From Euryarchaeota archaeon UBA558 (GTDB lineage: Archaea; Thermoplasmatota; Poseidoniia; Poseidoniales; Thalassarchaeaceae), in contig DAZE01000013.1 in assembly GCA_002507175.1 (NCBI GenBank), forward strand, positions 1-8,489: 8,489 bases of DNA, read 5' to 3'. Below the pieces are notes generated by a model. That model had not been told where the DNA came from. It ran no database searches and worked only from the letters and a program-made list of their open reading frames with translations. Made by a program: the position numbers and the translations under genes. Below, one piece after another: positions 1 through 7,769 of this stretch (positions are counted from its first letter, which is position 1; every line of letters starts with the position of its first letter).

Positions 1-3000
1 ACGCCATTGGCAGGTCTGGTGAAACATCAGGGGTGAATAGAGTCGATCGCCTTGATTCAACTGGTTTGATTGAAGGTGGCTTCGATGAGCTTCTCATCCT
101 GCCATCGGGAGATGTAGTCGAGTTTGTTTCCAATGGGGCGAATATTTGGGCAGCCGTTGGGACTTCAAACCAAGGGAATTGGCAAAGCAGCTCAGGATAC
201 GGTCGCACCGTTATGGAGGGCACGGTCGATCAAAACGGTACTCTCACTTGGTTGGACTCGTACGATTTCAATGACGATATCGTGGAAGACATTATTTTAG
301 ACGGGAATACGTTGTGGATTTCAACGACCTATCGAGGCATGATTGCTCTCGACACAAATACGAAGCAGACCCGAACGCACCCGGGTTCAATTCACAACTC
401 AATGGACGGAATGTACTTAGAAAACGGTAATTTGTATGCCGGTCTGACCAGTGTTTTTGATGCCGCATCGGGCTTTCAAGTATTAGATACGACCTCGAGA
501 ATATGGAACGAGGCGGAATTGTTAGCAGCACTCCCTGCAAACGACATAGGGGACTTTTTGAGACTGGGGGACGTCACTCTGGTGACAACACCGGTCGGAA
601 TCGGAAGGTTCGACGAATCGGCACAAGAGTGGTTAGATCCAATCACAACCTATGATGGCCTGCCACCTGATTCTGATCGGATAGAAGTTGCATCGAGCAA
701 CCGAACGAGCAACTTGGTAGTCATCTCAAGTCCAAGCGGACTCTCTTTCATACAGAATCCAACACAAAATGCCTCTGTGAGTACTAGGGTGACTCAATCG
801 AACGGACTCATTTCCTCGTTTATTGCGGACATCCAGATTCTTCCTGAAAGGAGCAAGAACATAACACTGCAAGATGGAACTACCCAAGAAATGCACCAAC
901 CAAAGGTCTTGATTGCATCGCACCCCGGAGTGGGAGCATCGCGACCATGGGTTTCATCTTGGGCAATAGATGATCAGGAAATCTTCACGGATTATCCACT
1001 TGACATGCTACCAAGCAACAGTGTGACAGCAATAGCCACTGATGGATGGGGAGTGCACATTGCCACTGACGTCGGTCCATTGTATCATTACAATTTCAGT
1101 TCATACTCTATGGAAATCGGGCCTGTATCTGGGTCACTACAAGCATGGCCCATCACAATCATGCAATCTGACGGCACGAGGGTGGTAGCAGCCGGAAGCG
1201 GATTCAACGTCATTGGCTCCCAAGATCATCAATCACGTGGCTATGATTCCGCCTTGGAATCCTCAATTAACGATATGGCGTTGTACGGCGACACACTCGT
1301 TCTGGCCACCGATCGTGGAACACTCTCCTACAGGCCCTATTGGGCATTGGAGAGAATCTACGTTGATGAATATGCCAGAGCAGAGAACCTCGACCTAACA
1401 TTCCTTGGTCAGACCACAGACATCACAGAAACAGCAAGACCAGGCAACAAGATAACCATTCCCTCCAACGTCCCAATCACCGACTCGCCCCTTCAACTAC
1501 AATCACAGAATTTTGGATCTATACCGTTTTCTTGGCATCCGACAATCTTCACGAGTTCAACCTCATCCCAACCAATATGGTCTGAGGTGTCAATTCTAAA
1601 CTACACAGGAACGTGGAACCTATCAACGCAAACAGGCCTGCAACAACTCCTCCAAATGGCAGTGGACACCGCGGAGGCACCATCCTCGGCAAATTGGGAA
1701 TTCGCATTGTCACCTTCTGAATCTGGATCAATCAACATGAGGATCACCTACGATTGGACAAGGCAAGAGATTCCAACACGGATAAGCTACTTCGATGATC
1801 GACCCAGGGATGGCGGCGATGGGTTAATCCTGAACTGGGATATGGCAGTCGACCCTAGCTTCATTTCCTATGACGTATTTGTCTGGAGCCCCACGACTGG
1901 ATGGAGCGTCGATTTTGTTGAGACGGGGGATTTCTCACAAATTACCCCCATTGCCTCCATCTCAGACGTTCAGACATTAGGAGTCTCAATAGAAGAGGCG
2001 TATTCTGGCGATACGATTCAGACCATACAATCTGGCGAAGAGTACTATGCAGCCATTGCAATAAGGTATCCAGACGGCTCGTTGGGGCCCATGTCAGTCT
2101 ACAACGGCTCTGCCATGGCGATTGACAATGTGCCTGAGCCACCATCCTCATTGTATGCTGAGCCAATCGGATTCTCAGGAGGCAGCCTTCAAGTCGAGTG
2201 GCAGCCTTGCACAGATATCGATAGGCACTCCACCAGACTTTGGTATTCAACCGTAGAGATTAATGATGTCGAAGTCATTCCCACCTACTTTGACGTCGCA
2301 CAGTCACTCGGTAATCAGACTATTATAGATGTACCACAATCTACTCCAATTTGGCTGGCTGCATCGTGTGTTGACATGGCGGGTCAATACGAACGGGACA
2401 ACCCCGCACTGTATGGGCCTGTAATCGCAGCCGGAGGCCTCGATGACTCCATCCCACCCGCAAGGGTGAGTAACGTAGAGGCTTCTGACCTTTCATTCGA
2501 TGATGGTGGCTACCTGCAAATCACATGGACACCCAACAGCGAGGAAGATTGCGTGATGTATACCATACATGTTCTGCCAGCATCAGGTTTCTCACCTCCA
2601 ACAAGTGCCGAAGGATGGCCTGTGGCCGAGATCGTCTCGGGCTGCGAAAATTCAGTCGCCATTATCGGTGGCGCAGATGGTACCCTACTGGAAAATGGTG
2701 TAAGATACTGGGTAGCGGTTGTGGCGTACGACGATTGGGGCAATGGCGATCTGAACAATGTACTGCCGGATGACGCAACGCCATTCGACAATCTCGCTGA
2801 AGAAGGACCAGAACCAGCTAGACTACTGGACATCAGCGCTTTTGACCACCCATCCGACGATGGCACGTCGATAGATGTAGTCTGGACTAGGAGCGACGCA
2901 CCAGATTTCTCCTATTACACCATATGGGTAAGCGAGCATCCGTTAGAGGACGTCTCCTCGATGTGGTTCTTCTGTTCCGAGGAGCCTCAATCATGTGGTC

Positions 3001-4262
3001 TAACGACTATCCAACAGAGACAGATCGGAGGCTCTCCAAAAATAGAGATAGAGATTTCAGAGGCGCTCTACGGTACCACGCTTACAGACTCCGTCACTAA
3101 CAGGATCATCCCAGAGGTACCATTGTACGTCGTAGTCACAGTACACGACATCGCTGGCAATGTCCACCTGGACAATCTAGAGACTGCGCTTGTCCTACCT
3201 CAATCGAACCTTGAGGACACAACGCCACCAGACCGAATACCAGCGCCAGATTTGGCAGATAGGGACCCAGATCACGGGGATGGAATGTTCGTCCTCTTTA
3301 ATCCCAGCGAATCAGCAGACCTATCGTCCTACGAGATTTATGTGGTTCCCGACTCCCCGTTCCTACTCACAAACCTCGAGGCTCTGGATCCTTCACTTAC
3401 CCTCCCTAGAGATTGGTCAGGACCTGCCTTGGTCGAGCTATCTACTGGTATCGAGGGCAAAACTGACCTTGCCCCTGATCGTAGATATTTCGTGGCAGTG
3501 GTTGCCAGAGACTCAAATGGAAATGCTTGGACGACCGACCTACAATCCAGTGACATAGTGCTGACTGATGAACTCGGTTTGGACCCCTGTCCCGCTTGTC
3601 CTGATGTCTCTGGACTAACCGCCGCTTGGAATCCATCCGGATCAAGGATCGTCTTGAATTGGGCAGAAAGTGACAATCCAGAAGTAATCGGATACCATGT
3701 TTTTGCATCTCGTACACCATTTAATGACGTAAGAGATGCAAGTGTCATCGCTCTGGATAGGACAACCACCGAGTTTGGATTTGACTTGATTGATGATCAG
3801 GCACTGGATAGGGATACCAATCACTATGTGGAAGTGGTCGCGTACGACGGGGAGAAATTCACTTATCGAGCGAGCCCAGTTCTCGTATTGCCATGGACGG
3901 AACAGTCCGGACCACTGGATTCCCAGGCATCAGAAGGATCATCTCTAGTGGATAGACTAGTCAGTGGAGATTTGAATATTCTACTTGGAACCATTATCTT
4001 CGGACTCGCCGCCCTGGGTGCTGCTGCAACCTTCAGGTCAAGGAGAGGAATGGATGATGACATATGGGAGATTTCCACGAGGGAAGTTGAGATAGACGCG
4101 CTGTTCGATGATGAGATCCAGTCTGATCTGAATACGGATGGGACCAGAGAAATCCCTGTCAAGAAACTGACTGAAACGAAAACCATCGCGGATTCCGCCG
4201 AGCAACTATCTTCAAATGACTATCTTGATGACCTGGAAAAGGACCTCGACGACCTCTTTTGA
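1..4262 (+). CDS. Giant exported surface protein, beta-propeller-like plus six FnIII-like repeats and C-terminal anchor (5' partial)
   Basis: Residue numbers count from the GTG at base 33, but the frame is open from base 3 with no stop and that GTG is followed by no signal peptide, so the true start lies left of the window (1419 residues visible). Residues about 20-430 carry repeated beta-propeller-like blades (patterns such as NTLWISTTYRG, TDGWGVHIATDVG, GDTLVLATDRG). A beta-rich stretch follows, then about six fibronectin-III-like repeats starting near 590, 701, 807, 926, 1064 and 1189, each with an L/I-x-W core and a Y-x-I/V-x-V strand. All eight cysteines lie in the repeat region as four close or within-domain pairs, suggesting extracellular disulfides. 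N-x-S/T sequons are common. One membrane span (about 1313-1334) is followed by RSRRG and an acidic tail ending DDLEKDLDDLF, so the C-terminus should be cytoplasmic. The role is unknown: adhesion, S-layer-like structure or polymer binding are possible. Fold calls are by eye; anchoring is more secure than function. Confidence 0.85.
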   Translation, partial: AIGRSGETSGVNRVDRLDSTGLIEGGFDELLILPSGDVVEFVSNGANIWAAVGTSNQGNWQSSSGYGRTVMEGTVDQNGTLTWLDSYDFNDDIVEDIILDGNTLWISTTYRGMIALDTNTKQTRTHPGSIHNSMDGMYLENGNLYAGLTSVFDAASGFQVLDTTSRIWNEAELLAALPANDIGDFLRLGDVTLVTTPVGIGRFDESAQEWLDPITTYDGLPPDSDRIEVASSNRTSNLVVISSPSGLSFIQNPTQNASVSTRVTQSNGLISSFIADIQILPERSKNITLQDGTTQEMHQPKVLIASHPGVGASRPWVSSWAIDDQEIFTDYPLDMLPSNSVTAIATDGWGVHIATDVGPLYHYNFSSYSMEIGPVSGSLQAWPITIMQSDGTRVVAAGSGFNVIGSQDHQSRGYDSALESSINDMALYGDTLVLATDRGTLSYRPYWALERIYVDEYARAENLDLTFLGQTTDITETARPGNKITIPSNVPITDSPLQLQSQNFGSIPFSWHPTIFTSSTSSQPIWSEVSILNYTGTWNLSTQTGLQQLLQMAVDTAEAPSSANWEFALSPSESGSINMRITYDWTRQEIPTRISYFDDRPRDGGDGLILNWDMAVDPSFISYDVFVWSPTTGWSVDFVETGDFSQITPIASISDVQTLGVSIEEAYSGDTIQTIQSGEEYYAAIAIRYPDGSLGPMSVYNGSAMAIDNVPEPPSSLYAEPIGFSGGSLQVEWQPCTDIDRHSTRLWYSTVEINDVEVIPTYFDVAQSLGNQTIIDVPQSTPIWLAASCVDMAGQYERDNPALYGPVIAAGGLDDSIPPARVSNVEASDLSFDDGGYLQITWTPNSEEDCVMYTIHVLPASGFSPPTSAEGWPVAEIVSGCENSVAIIGGADGTLLENGVRYWVAVVAYDDWGNGDLNNVLPDDATPFDNLAEEGPEPARLLDISAFDHPSDDGTSIDVVWTRSDAPDFSYYTIWVSEHPLEDVSSMWFFCSEEPQSCGLTTIQQRQIGGSPKIEIEISEALYGTTLTDSVTNRIIPEVPLYVVVTVHDIAGNVHLDNLETALVLPQSNLEDTTPPDRIPAPDLADRDPDHGDGMFVLFNPSESADLSSYEIYVVPDSPFLLTNLEALDPSLTLPRDWSGPALVELSTGIEGKTDLAPDRRYFVAVVARDSNGNAWTTDLQSSDIVLTDELGLDPCPACPDVSGLTAAWNPSGSRIVLNWAESDNPEVIGYHVFASRTPFNDVRDASVIALDRTTTEFGFDLIDDQALDRDTNHYVEVVAYDGEKFTYRASPVLVLPWTEQSGPLDSQASEGSSLVDRLVSGDLNILLGTIIFGLAALGAAATFRSRRGMDDDIWEISTREVEIDALFDDEIQSDLNTDGTREIPVKKLTETKTIADSAEQLSSNDYLDDLEKDLDDLF

Positions 4263-4293
4263 CAGAGGCCTTCAAGGCTGGGACTGCATCTAG

Positions 4294-5028
4294 TTGACCG
4301 TGGAAATATCCGACCCGGTCTTCACGACCCTGAGATTGAATCCGAATGGACCTTTGTTCCTGGATTCACACGTCAATAGGTTGGAACGTGCCTATGCTGC
4401 CTTGTTTGATACTGCCCCGATGATAGATGTGGAAGATCTCGAGAGATCACTCTCAATCATATCCCAAAGCAGGGAATTACCGTGCTTAGTCAGAATCCAA
4501 GTTCATCGGGATGGGGAGGTTGCCATGATACCGAGGCCTTTGGAGACTTATGAGAGTTCGATACACCTAATCACCCAACCTCTACCAAGTGGAATTAAGG
4601 ATCAAGCCAGATACAAACAGGGGGACTGGGAGGCCTATTCAAACACGAGGAAAAATGCAATTATGAACGGTGGCGACGCCGCTTTGCTTGTCGACCAAGG
4701 CTCGATAATTGATGGTGATACGTTTACCCCACTATTTGCCTTTGGTGATGGCGAATTCGTGATTCCTGATCCTATGATGGGGGCTGTTGAGTCCATAACT
4801 CTTGGAAGCTTAGCGCATTATTTTGGAAAAAGAATCAGGATAAATCAAAGGAAGGTAACAATGGCTGAACTACCCGTGTGCTTGGATGCTTTAGCCGTGG
4901 GAACCGGAATCGGTATCAGGAGAATCGCCTCTATCGACGGTACCACTCTACAATCTGACCTAGAGGCAGGATTAGAAGATATTCTTTGTGAGATTGAAGA
5001 CAAGGGTTTCATTGAGGGACTATCGTGA
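4294..5028 (+). CDS. pabC: Probable 4-amino-4-deoxychorismate lyase (class IV PLP enzyme)
   Basis: The likely role is cytoplasmic, PLP-dependent cleavage of 4-amino-4-deoxychorismate to p-aminobenzoate and pyruvate. At 244 residues it is slightly shorter than E. coli PabC (269). Family marks: an N-terminal TTLRL...GPLFLDSHVNRLERAY segment (residues about 11-35), a GDAALLVD strand (127-134) and a phosphate-site GTG (203-205) before IASIDG. K108 is the best candidate for the Schiff-base lysine because it sits 20 residues before D128, the same spacing as lysine to DEAL in E. coli PabC; K120 is an alternative. The usual V-x-E...N-L-F motif reads IIDGDTFTPLF (138-148), putting G141 and P146 where Glu and Asn are expected, and the usual GITR reads GAVE. 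A stop at 4291-4293 limits the start to TTG 4294 or GTG 4300; no clear ribosome-binding site is seen. It overlaps the ADC synthase gene by 4 bases, which favours PabC over a branched-chain or D-amino-acid aminotransferase. Confidence 0.8.
   Translation: MTVEISDPVFTTLRLNPNGPLFLDSHVNRLERAYAALFDTAPMIDVEDLERSLSIISQSRELPCLVRIQVHRDGEVAMIPRPLETYESSIHLITQPLPSGIKDQARYKQGDWEAYSNTRKNAIMNGGDAALLVDQGSIIDGDTFTPLFAFGDGEFVIPDPMMGAVESITLGSLAHYFGKRIRINQRKVTMAELPVCLDALAVGTGIGIRRIASIDGTTLQSDLEAGLEDILCEIEDKGFIEGLS
5014..5018 (+). promoter_or_regulatory. Ribosome-binding site GAGGG for the pabB::pabA gene
   Basis: GAGGG lies six bases before the GTG at 5025, inside the last codons of the upstream gene. Together with the GTGA stop/start overlap it supports GTG 5025 over the in-frame ATG at 5058. 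Confidence 0.55.
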
Positions 5029-7244
5029 CGAAAAACACAATCACTGGCATCTTCAAGATGGAAGATGTGGGAGAATTGAACCCCCTTCTTCATGTTCTTG
5101 AGGAACTAAGGGTGGACCATACAAAAAATGATGAGATTTTGTTCCACTCTGGCGGTCCAATCGGAAAAACTAGTCGATTCTCCATGATTCCGGTGTTGGA
5201 TGACCTCAGGGTGGTTTTCCGCCAACCTGATGATATCACTGCGCCGATTGAAAGAAACCCATTGATCGGCGAACTTGATTTGCGACTCACTCCCCCTGTA
5301 CTCTTAGAATTCCAGGTTAGATCGGGCGCTGGTTGGACAACAACACGTAATGAATCTCATGTTAAGTTAGAGGCTGCACTACAATCAGTAAGTGAATTGG
5401 AGGTACTAGGATCAGTAGATCCATCCTCAGGCTTGTCACCCGGCGGTTTTGTCGGGGTCCTTGGCTATGATTTGGGACAATGGACCAGTCAAATGCGGAT
5501 GAAGAACACGCCTGAACACAATGAAGTTCTGGGCGTCCTTTGGAGGACCAAGGGTTGGATCATTCATGATAGGAAGGAGAGTTCGATAACCACTTTGGGA
5601 CACTCTCCCATGTCAGCGGAGGAGGTCCGCCTGAGTGTAAGGGGCATCACTGAAACAATGCGGTTTGATGCCCCCTCCACATTGGAGTCGGAGAATAGAG
5701 AAAACCACAAGCAAAAAATTATGGAAATAATTGAGTCGATAAAGGACGGCCATGTTTACCAAGTTAACTATGGTAGAAACTGGAAAGGAGAATTAGACCA
5801 AGACCCATGGGATTGCTTCCTAAATTTGGTCGAGGCAAACCCCGCTCCATATTCAACATGGATGAGGTCACCTGATCTGGGTTGGACAATAGTATCTGCC
5901 AGCCCAGAACAACTCCTCAGTTTCCGAAATGGAAAAATAACCACATCACCGATCAAGGGCACAGCTCCAAGGCGTGCCTTGGAAACCGAGGACCAACGCG
6001 GGAAAGAAGACCTAATAGAATCAAAAAAGGACCTTGCTGAACATATGATGCTTGTTGATTTAGAGAGGCACGACCTGTCCTCAGTCTGCATACCAGGCTC
6101 TGTGAAATGGGCGGAATTCAGAATTGAATCGCATCCGAATGTTCACCATCTTGTATCAGAGGTCAGCGGAGAACTCAAACCCTCATGTTGTGTGACTTCG
6201 GCAATATCTTCCTTGTTCCCCGGTGGATCAATAACTGGCTGTCCGAAGGTGATGAGTATGGCGATAATCAATCACCTAGAAAGAATGCCGAGGGGCGCTT
6301 GGACTGGATCAATAGGCCACATCCACAAGCTCAACAATCTTGTTGAGTTGAACATACTAATACGAACTCTGGAGGTCCATGAAAAGGCGGGAGTGAGGAC
6401 TGGAAGAGTTATGGCTGGAGGGGGAATAGTTCACTCCTCGAATCCTGAGTTGGAGGCCCAAGAGGCGGAGTGGAAGGCAGATGCGGTATTGAGGGCCGCG
6501 TGGAATGTCCCAGCGTCCATTTCCAACGACACGCTGCCGAGCCTATCAATGAGTTCCAAAACACTGGCCAGACAATCCGAGGTCCGGCCGAATATCTTGA
6601 AGAAGGAAAAATCCAGGAAAAAGAAAATCATACTTATTGACAATATGGACTCATTTACGTACAATATCAGAGATGCAATGGTGAAATTGGGATGCGACGT
6701 GATAATCGTGAACGGTTGGAGTGAACACCCAGATGAGGATGTAGCCATGTGGGTCTCGGACGTTATTGGCAAGCACTCACCCGACGGAATAGTCATCGGA
6801 CCGGGCCCCTCGAGACCAGAATCATACAACAGGACCACTGCACTAGCCAATATGGGAATCAACGGAGAATTGATTTCCGGGAGAGGACAAATACCACTTC
6901 TCGGGATATGCCTTGGACATCAGGCGATCTGCCTAGCTGACGGATCAAACCTAACCAGGTCACCAAATGGTCCCGTCCATGGGTCCCCAGTTAGTGTAGA
7001 GAACGATGGAACAGGACTATTCTCAGAACTCGCTGAGGAGCATAGCATGATGAGGTACAATAGTTTGGTAATCTTGGATGAAGGTGAAAGCATGGTTCCC
7101 AACGCATGGGAGGGGGGAACTGGTCTGATAATGGGGGCCAGGCACCGATACTACCCAATTCACGGAGTCCAATTCCACCCAGAATCTGCGGGGAGTCCTG
7201 ATGGAATGGCCATAATAGAAAATTTCCTGTCCCTGTGCGATTAA
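5025..7244 (+). CDS. pabB-pabA: Fused aminodeoxychorismate synthase (PabB synthase domain + PabA glutamine amidotransferase domain)
   Basis: Predicted cytoplasmic enzyme making 4-amino-4-deoxychorismate from chorismate and glutamine, 739 residues. The N-terminal part (about 1-215) contains the family's GGFVGVLGYDLGQW strand. The chorismate-binding domain spans about 226-490 with GHVYQVNYGR (242 on), NPAPYS, SPIKGTAPR, HHLVSEVSGEL, FPGGSITGCPK, WTGSIGHI and AGGGIV. K311 in PIKGT is the diagnostic point: PabB enzymes have Lys there, whereas anthranilate synthase TrpE has PIAGT, so ADC synthase is favoured. A Ser/Lys-rich linker (about 492-532) joins a class I amidotransferase domain (about 533-739): IDNMDSFTYN, GPGPSRP, GICLGHQ with nucleophile C629, and VQFHPES with H718 and E720, so the triad is intact. 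Oddities: RHD at 348-350 where RND is usual, and RYNSL (N679) where RYHSL is usual. The domain order is that of TrpE-TrpG fusions, opposite to the common PabA-PabB fusions. TrpEG is the main alternative, made less likely by K311 and the adjacent pabC. Confidence 0.9.
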   Translation: MTKNTITGIFKMEDVGELNPLLHVLEELRVDHTKNDEILFHSGGPIGKTSRFSMIPVLDDLRVVFRQPDDITAPIERNPLIGELDLRLTPPVLLEFQVRSGAGWTTTRNESHVKLEAALQSVSELEVLGSVDPSSGLSPGGFVGVLGYDLGQWTSQMRMKNTPEHNEVLGVLWRTKGWIIHDRKESSITTLGHSPMSAEEVRLSVRGITETMRFDAPSTLESENRENHKQKIMEIIESIKDGHVYQVNYGRNWKGELDQDPWDCFLNLVEANPAPYSTWMRSPDLGWTIVSASPEQLLSFRNGKITTSPIKGTAPRRALETEDQRGKEDLIESKKDLAEHMMLVDLERHDLSSVCIPGSVKWAEFRIESHPNVHHLVSEVSGELKPSCCVTSAISSLFPGGSITGCPKVMSMAIINHLERMPRGAWTGSIGHIHKLNNLVELNILIRTLEVHEKAGVRTGRVMAGGGIVHSSNPELEAQEAEWKADAVLRAAWNVPASISNDTLPSLSMSSKTLARQSEVRPNILKKEKSRKKKIILIDNMDSFTYNIRDAMVKLGCDVIIVNGWSEHPDEDVAMWVSDVIGKHSPDGIVIGPGPSRPESYNRTTALANMGINGELISGRGQIPLLGICLGHQAICLADGSNLTRSPNGPVHGSPVSVENDGTGLFSELAEEHSMMRYNSLVILDEGESMVPNAWEGGTGLIMGARHRYYPIHGVQFHPESAGSPDGMAIIENFLSLCD

Positions 7245-7270
7245 CCGCAGTGTTGAAGAAAAGGCTCGTA

Positions 7271-7651
7271 ATGGTCGGGTCGATCACGATGCCGACCTGC
7301 CGGATGTGCACTCAAAACTACCCCAACGACCAATTCGCGAAAGGCAATGGCCCAAGGTACCTAGTATGTGCCAGATGCGCATTAGAACACGATATGATGG
7401 CCCCCGGGGAGGAGTCACCATTGTACTCTGATGAGGTCGCGAGTGCTAGACTCTCGTTATTCTCACGTCGATATCGACCCTGGGCACTTATCATCATTGG
7501 ATGGACTTTGTTCCTCAACATGGGCCAAGGAATACCTCCTTGGTCGACTCTGTTCCTTGGAGCATTGGTACTTCTCACCATAATCACTCCCGTGAGGCAC
7601 TTTATGACACGAACTAAATTTAGATCAGACCTTGCAAGATTAACCCCATGA
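7271..7651 (+). CDS. Small zinc-ribbon membrane protein, two predicted membrane spans
   Basis: I do not recognise a named family. Numbered from ATG 7271 (126 residues), C10-x2-C13 and C33-x2-C36, separated by 19 residues, form a likely zinc ribbon. An acidic/polar stretch follows (39-58), then a basic SRRYRPW patch and two hydrophobic segments (about 71-84 and 91-107) separated by a short GQGIPPW turn, then a basic C-terminus (RHFMTRTKFR). Basic residues on both outer flanks predict a hairpin with both ends, including the ribbon, in the cytoplasm. The start is uncertain: GTG 7235 would overlap the amidotransferase gene by 10 bases, ATG 7271 has a weak AAGG seven bases upstream, and ATG 7289 would begin just before the first CxxC (MPTCRMC). 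It follows the p-aminobenzoate genes closely and is probably co-transcribed, but nothing in it points to that pathway; a membrane-linked regulatory or assembly role would be speculation. Confidence 0.75.
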   Translation: MVGSITMPTCRMCTQNYPNDQFAKGNGPRYLVCARCALEHDMMAPGEESPLYSDEVASARLSLFSRRYRPWALIIIGWTLFLNMGQGIPPWSTLFLGALVLLTIITPVRHFMTRTKFRSDLARLTP

Positions 7652-7670
7652 ATAAGAAGCGGAAGTCCGA

Positions 7671-7760
7671 GTGATTCATATACTAAACACAACCAAATTA
7701 GCCGTAGAGGAGACGGTGGGTCTCCTAAGAATGCCAGCCAAAACGGATGAGAAAAAATAG
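7671..7760 (+). CDS. Candidate 29-residue small ORF (low confidence)
   Basis: GTG 7671 to TAG 7758-7760 encodes a short peptide with an amphipathic-looking middle (KLAVEETVGLLRM) and a charged end (KTDEKK). The frame is closed upstream by TAA at 7653-7655. The only upstream purine patch is a weak GGAAG. It contains the 7-bp hairpin at 7708-7726, so this stretch may be structured RNA or plain spacer instead. An ORF of this size is common by chance; it is listed because its composition looks protein-like. Confidence 0.15.
   Translation: MIHILNTTKLAVEETVGLLRMPAKTDEKK
7708..7726 (+). other. 7-bp perfect hairpin downstream of the zinc-ribbon gene
   Basis: Arms AGGAGAC (7708-7714) and GTCTCCT (7720-7726) enclose a five-base loop GGTGG. 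It sits 57 bases after the zinc-ribbon stop codon and before the next promoter-like element, so it could mark or protect the 3' end of the upstream transcript. No T-run follows, so it is neither a bacterial-type intrinsic terminator nor a typical T-rich archaeal one. CCGT (7702-7705) and ACGG (7743-7746) could extend pairing around it. Confidence 0.45.
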
Positions 7761-7769
7761 GAGGAGAGA

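Noticed and set aside
2510..2866. 118-codon minus-strand frame inside the giant protein gene, and similar frames at 3338-3769 and 3863-4186
   Set aside because: The + strand frame has clear FnIII repeats throughout. The opposite frames are Ser/Pro-rich shadow translations with no domain or start context.
4263..4293. Short palindrome GCCTTCAAGGC between the giant protein and pabC genes as a hairpin
   Set aside because: Only about three base pairs can form with a workable loop, too weak to support a function.
5025..7244. Reading the fused enzyme as anthranilate synthase TrpEG because of its domain order
   Set aside because: The active-site motif is PIKGT with Lys, typical of PabB, not PIAGT as in TrpE; the GGSITG motif is also PabB-like and a PabC-type gene overlaps it. 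Not fully excluded without a phylogeny.
7648..7674. Eight-codon ORF (MNKKRKSE) whose ATG overlaps the zinc-ribbon stop as ATGA
   Set aside because: Far too short, no conserved feature visible, and ATGA overlaps arise by chance.
7708..7726. Bacterial-type intrinsic terminator
   Set aside because: The stem is good but no T-run follows, and archaeal termination does not depend on such hairpins.
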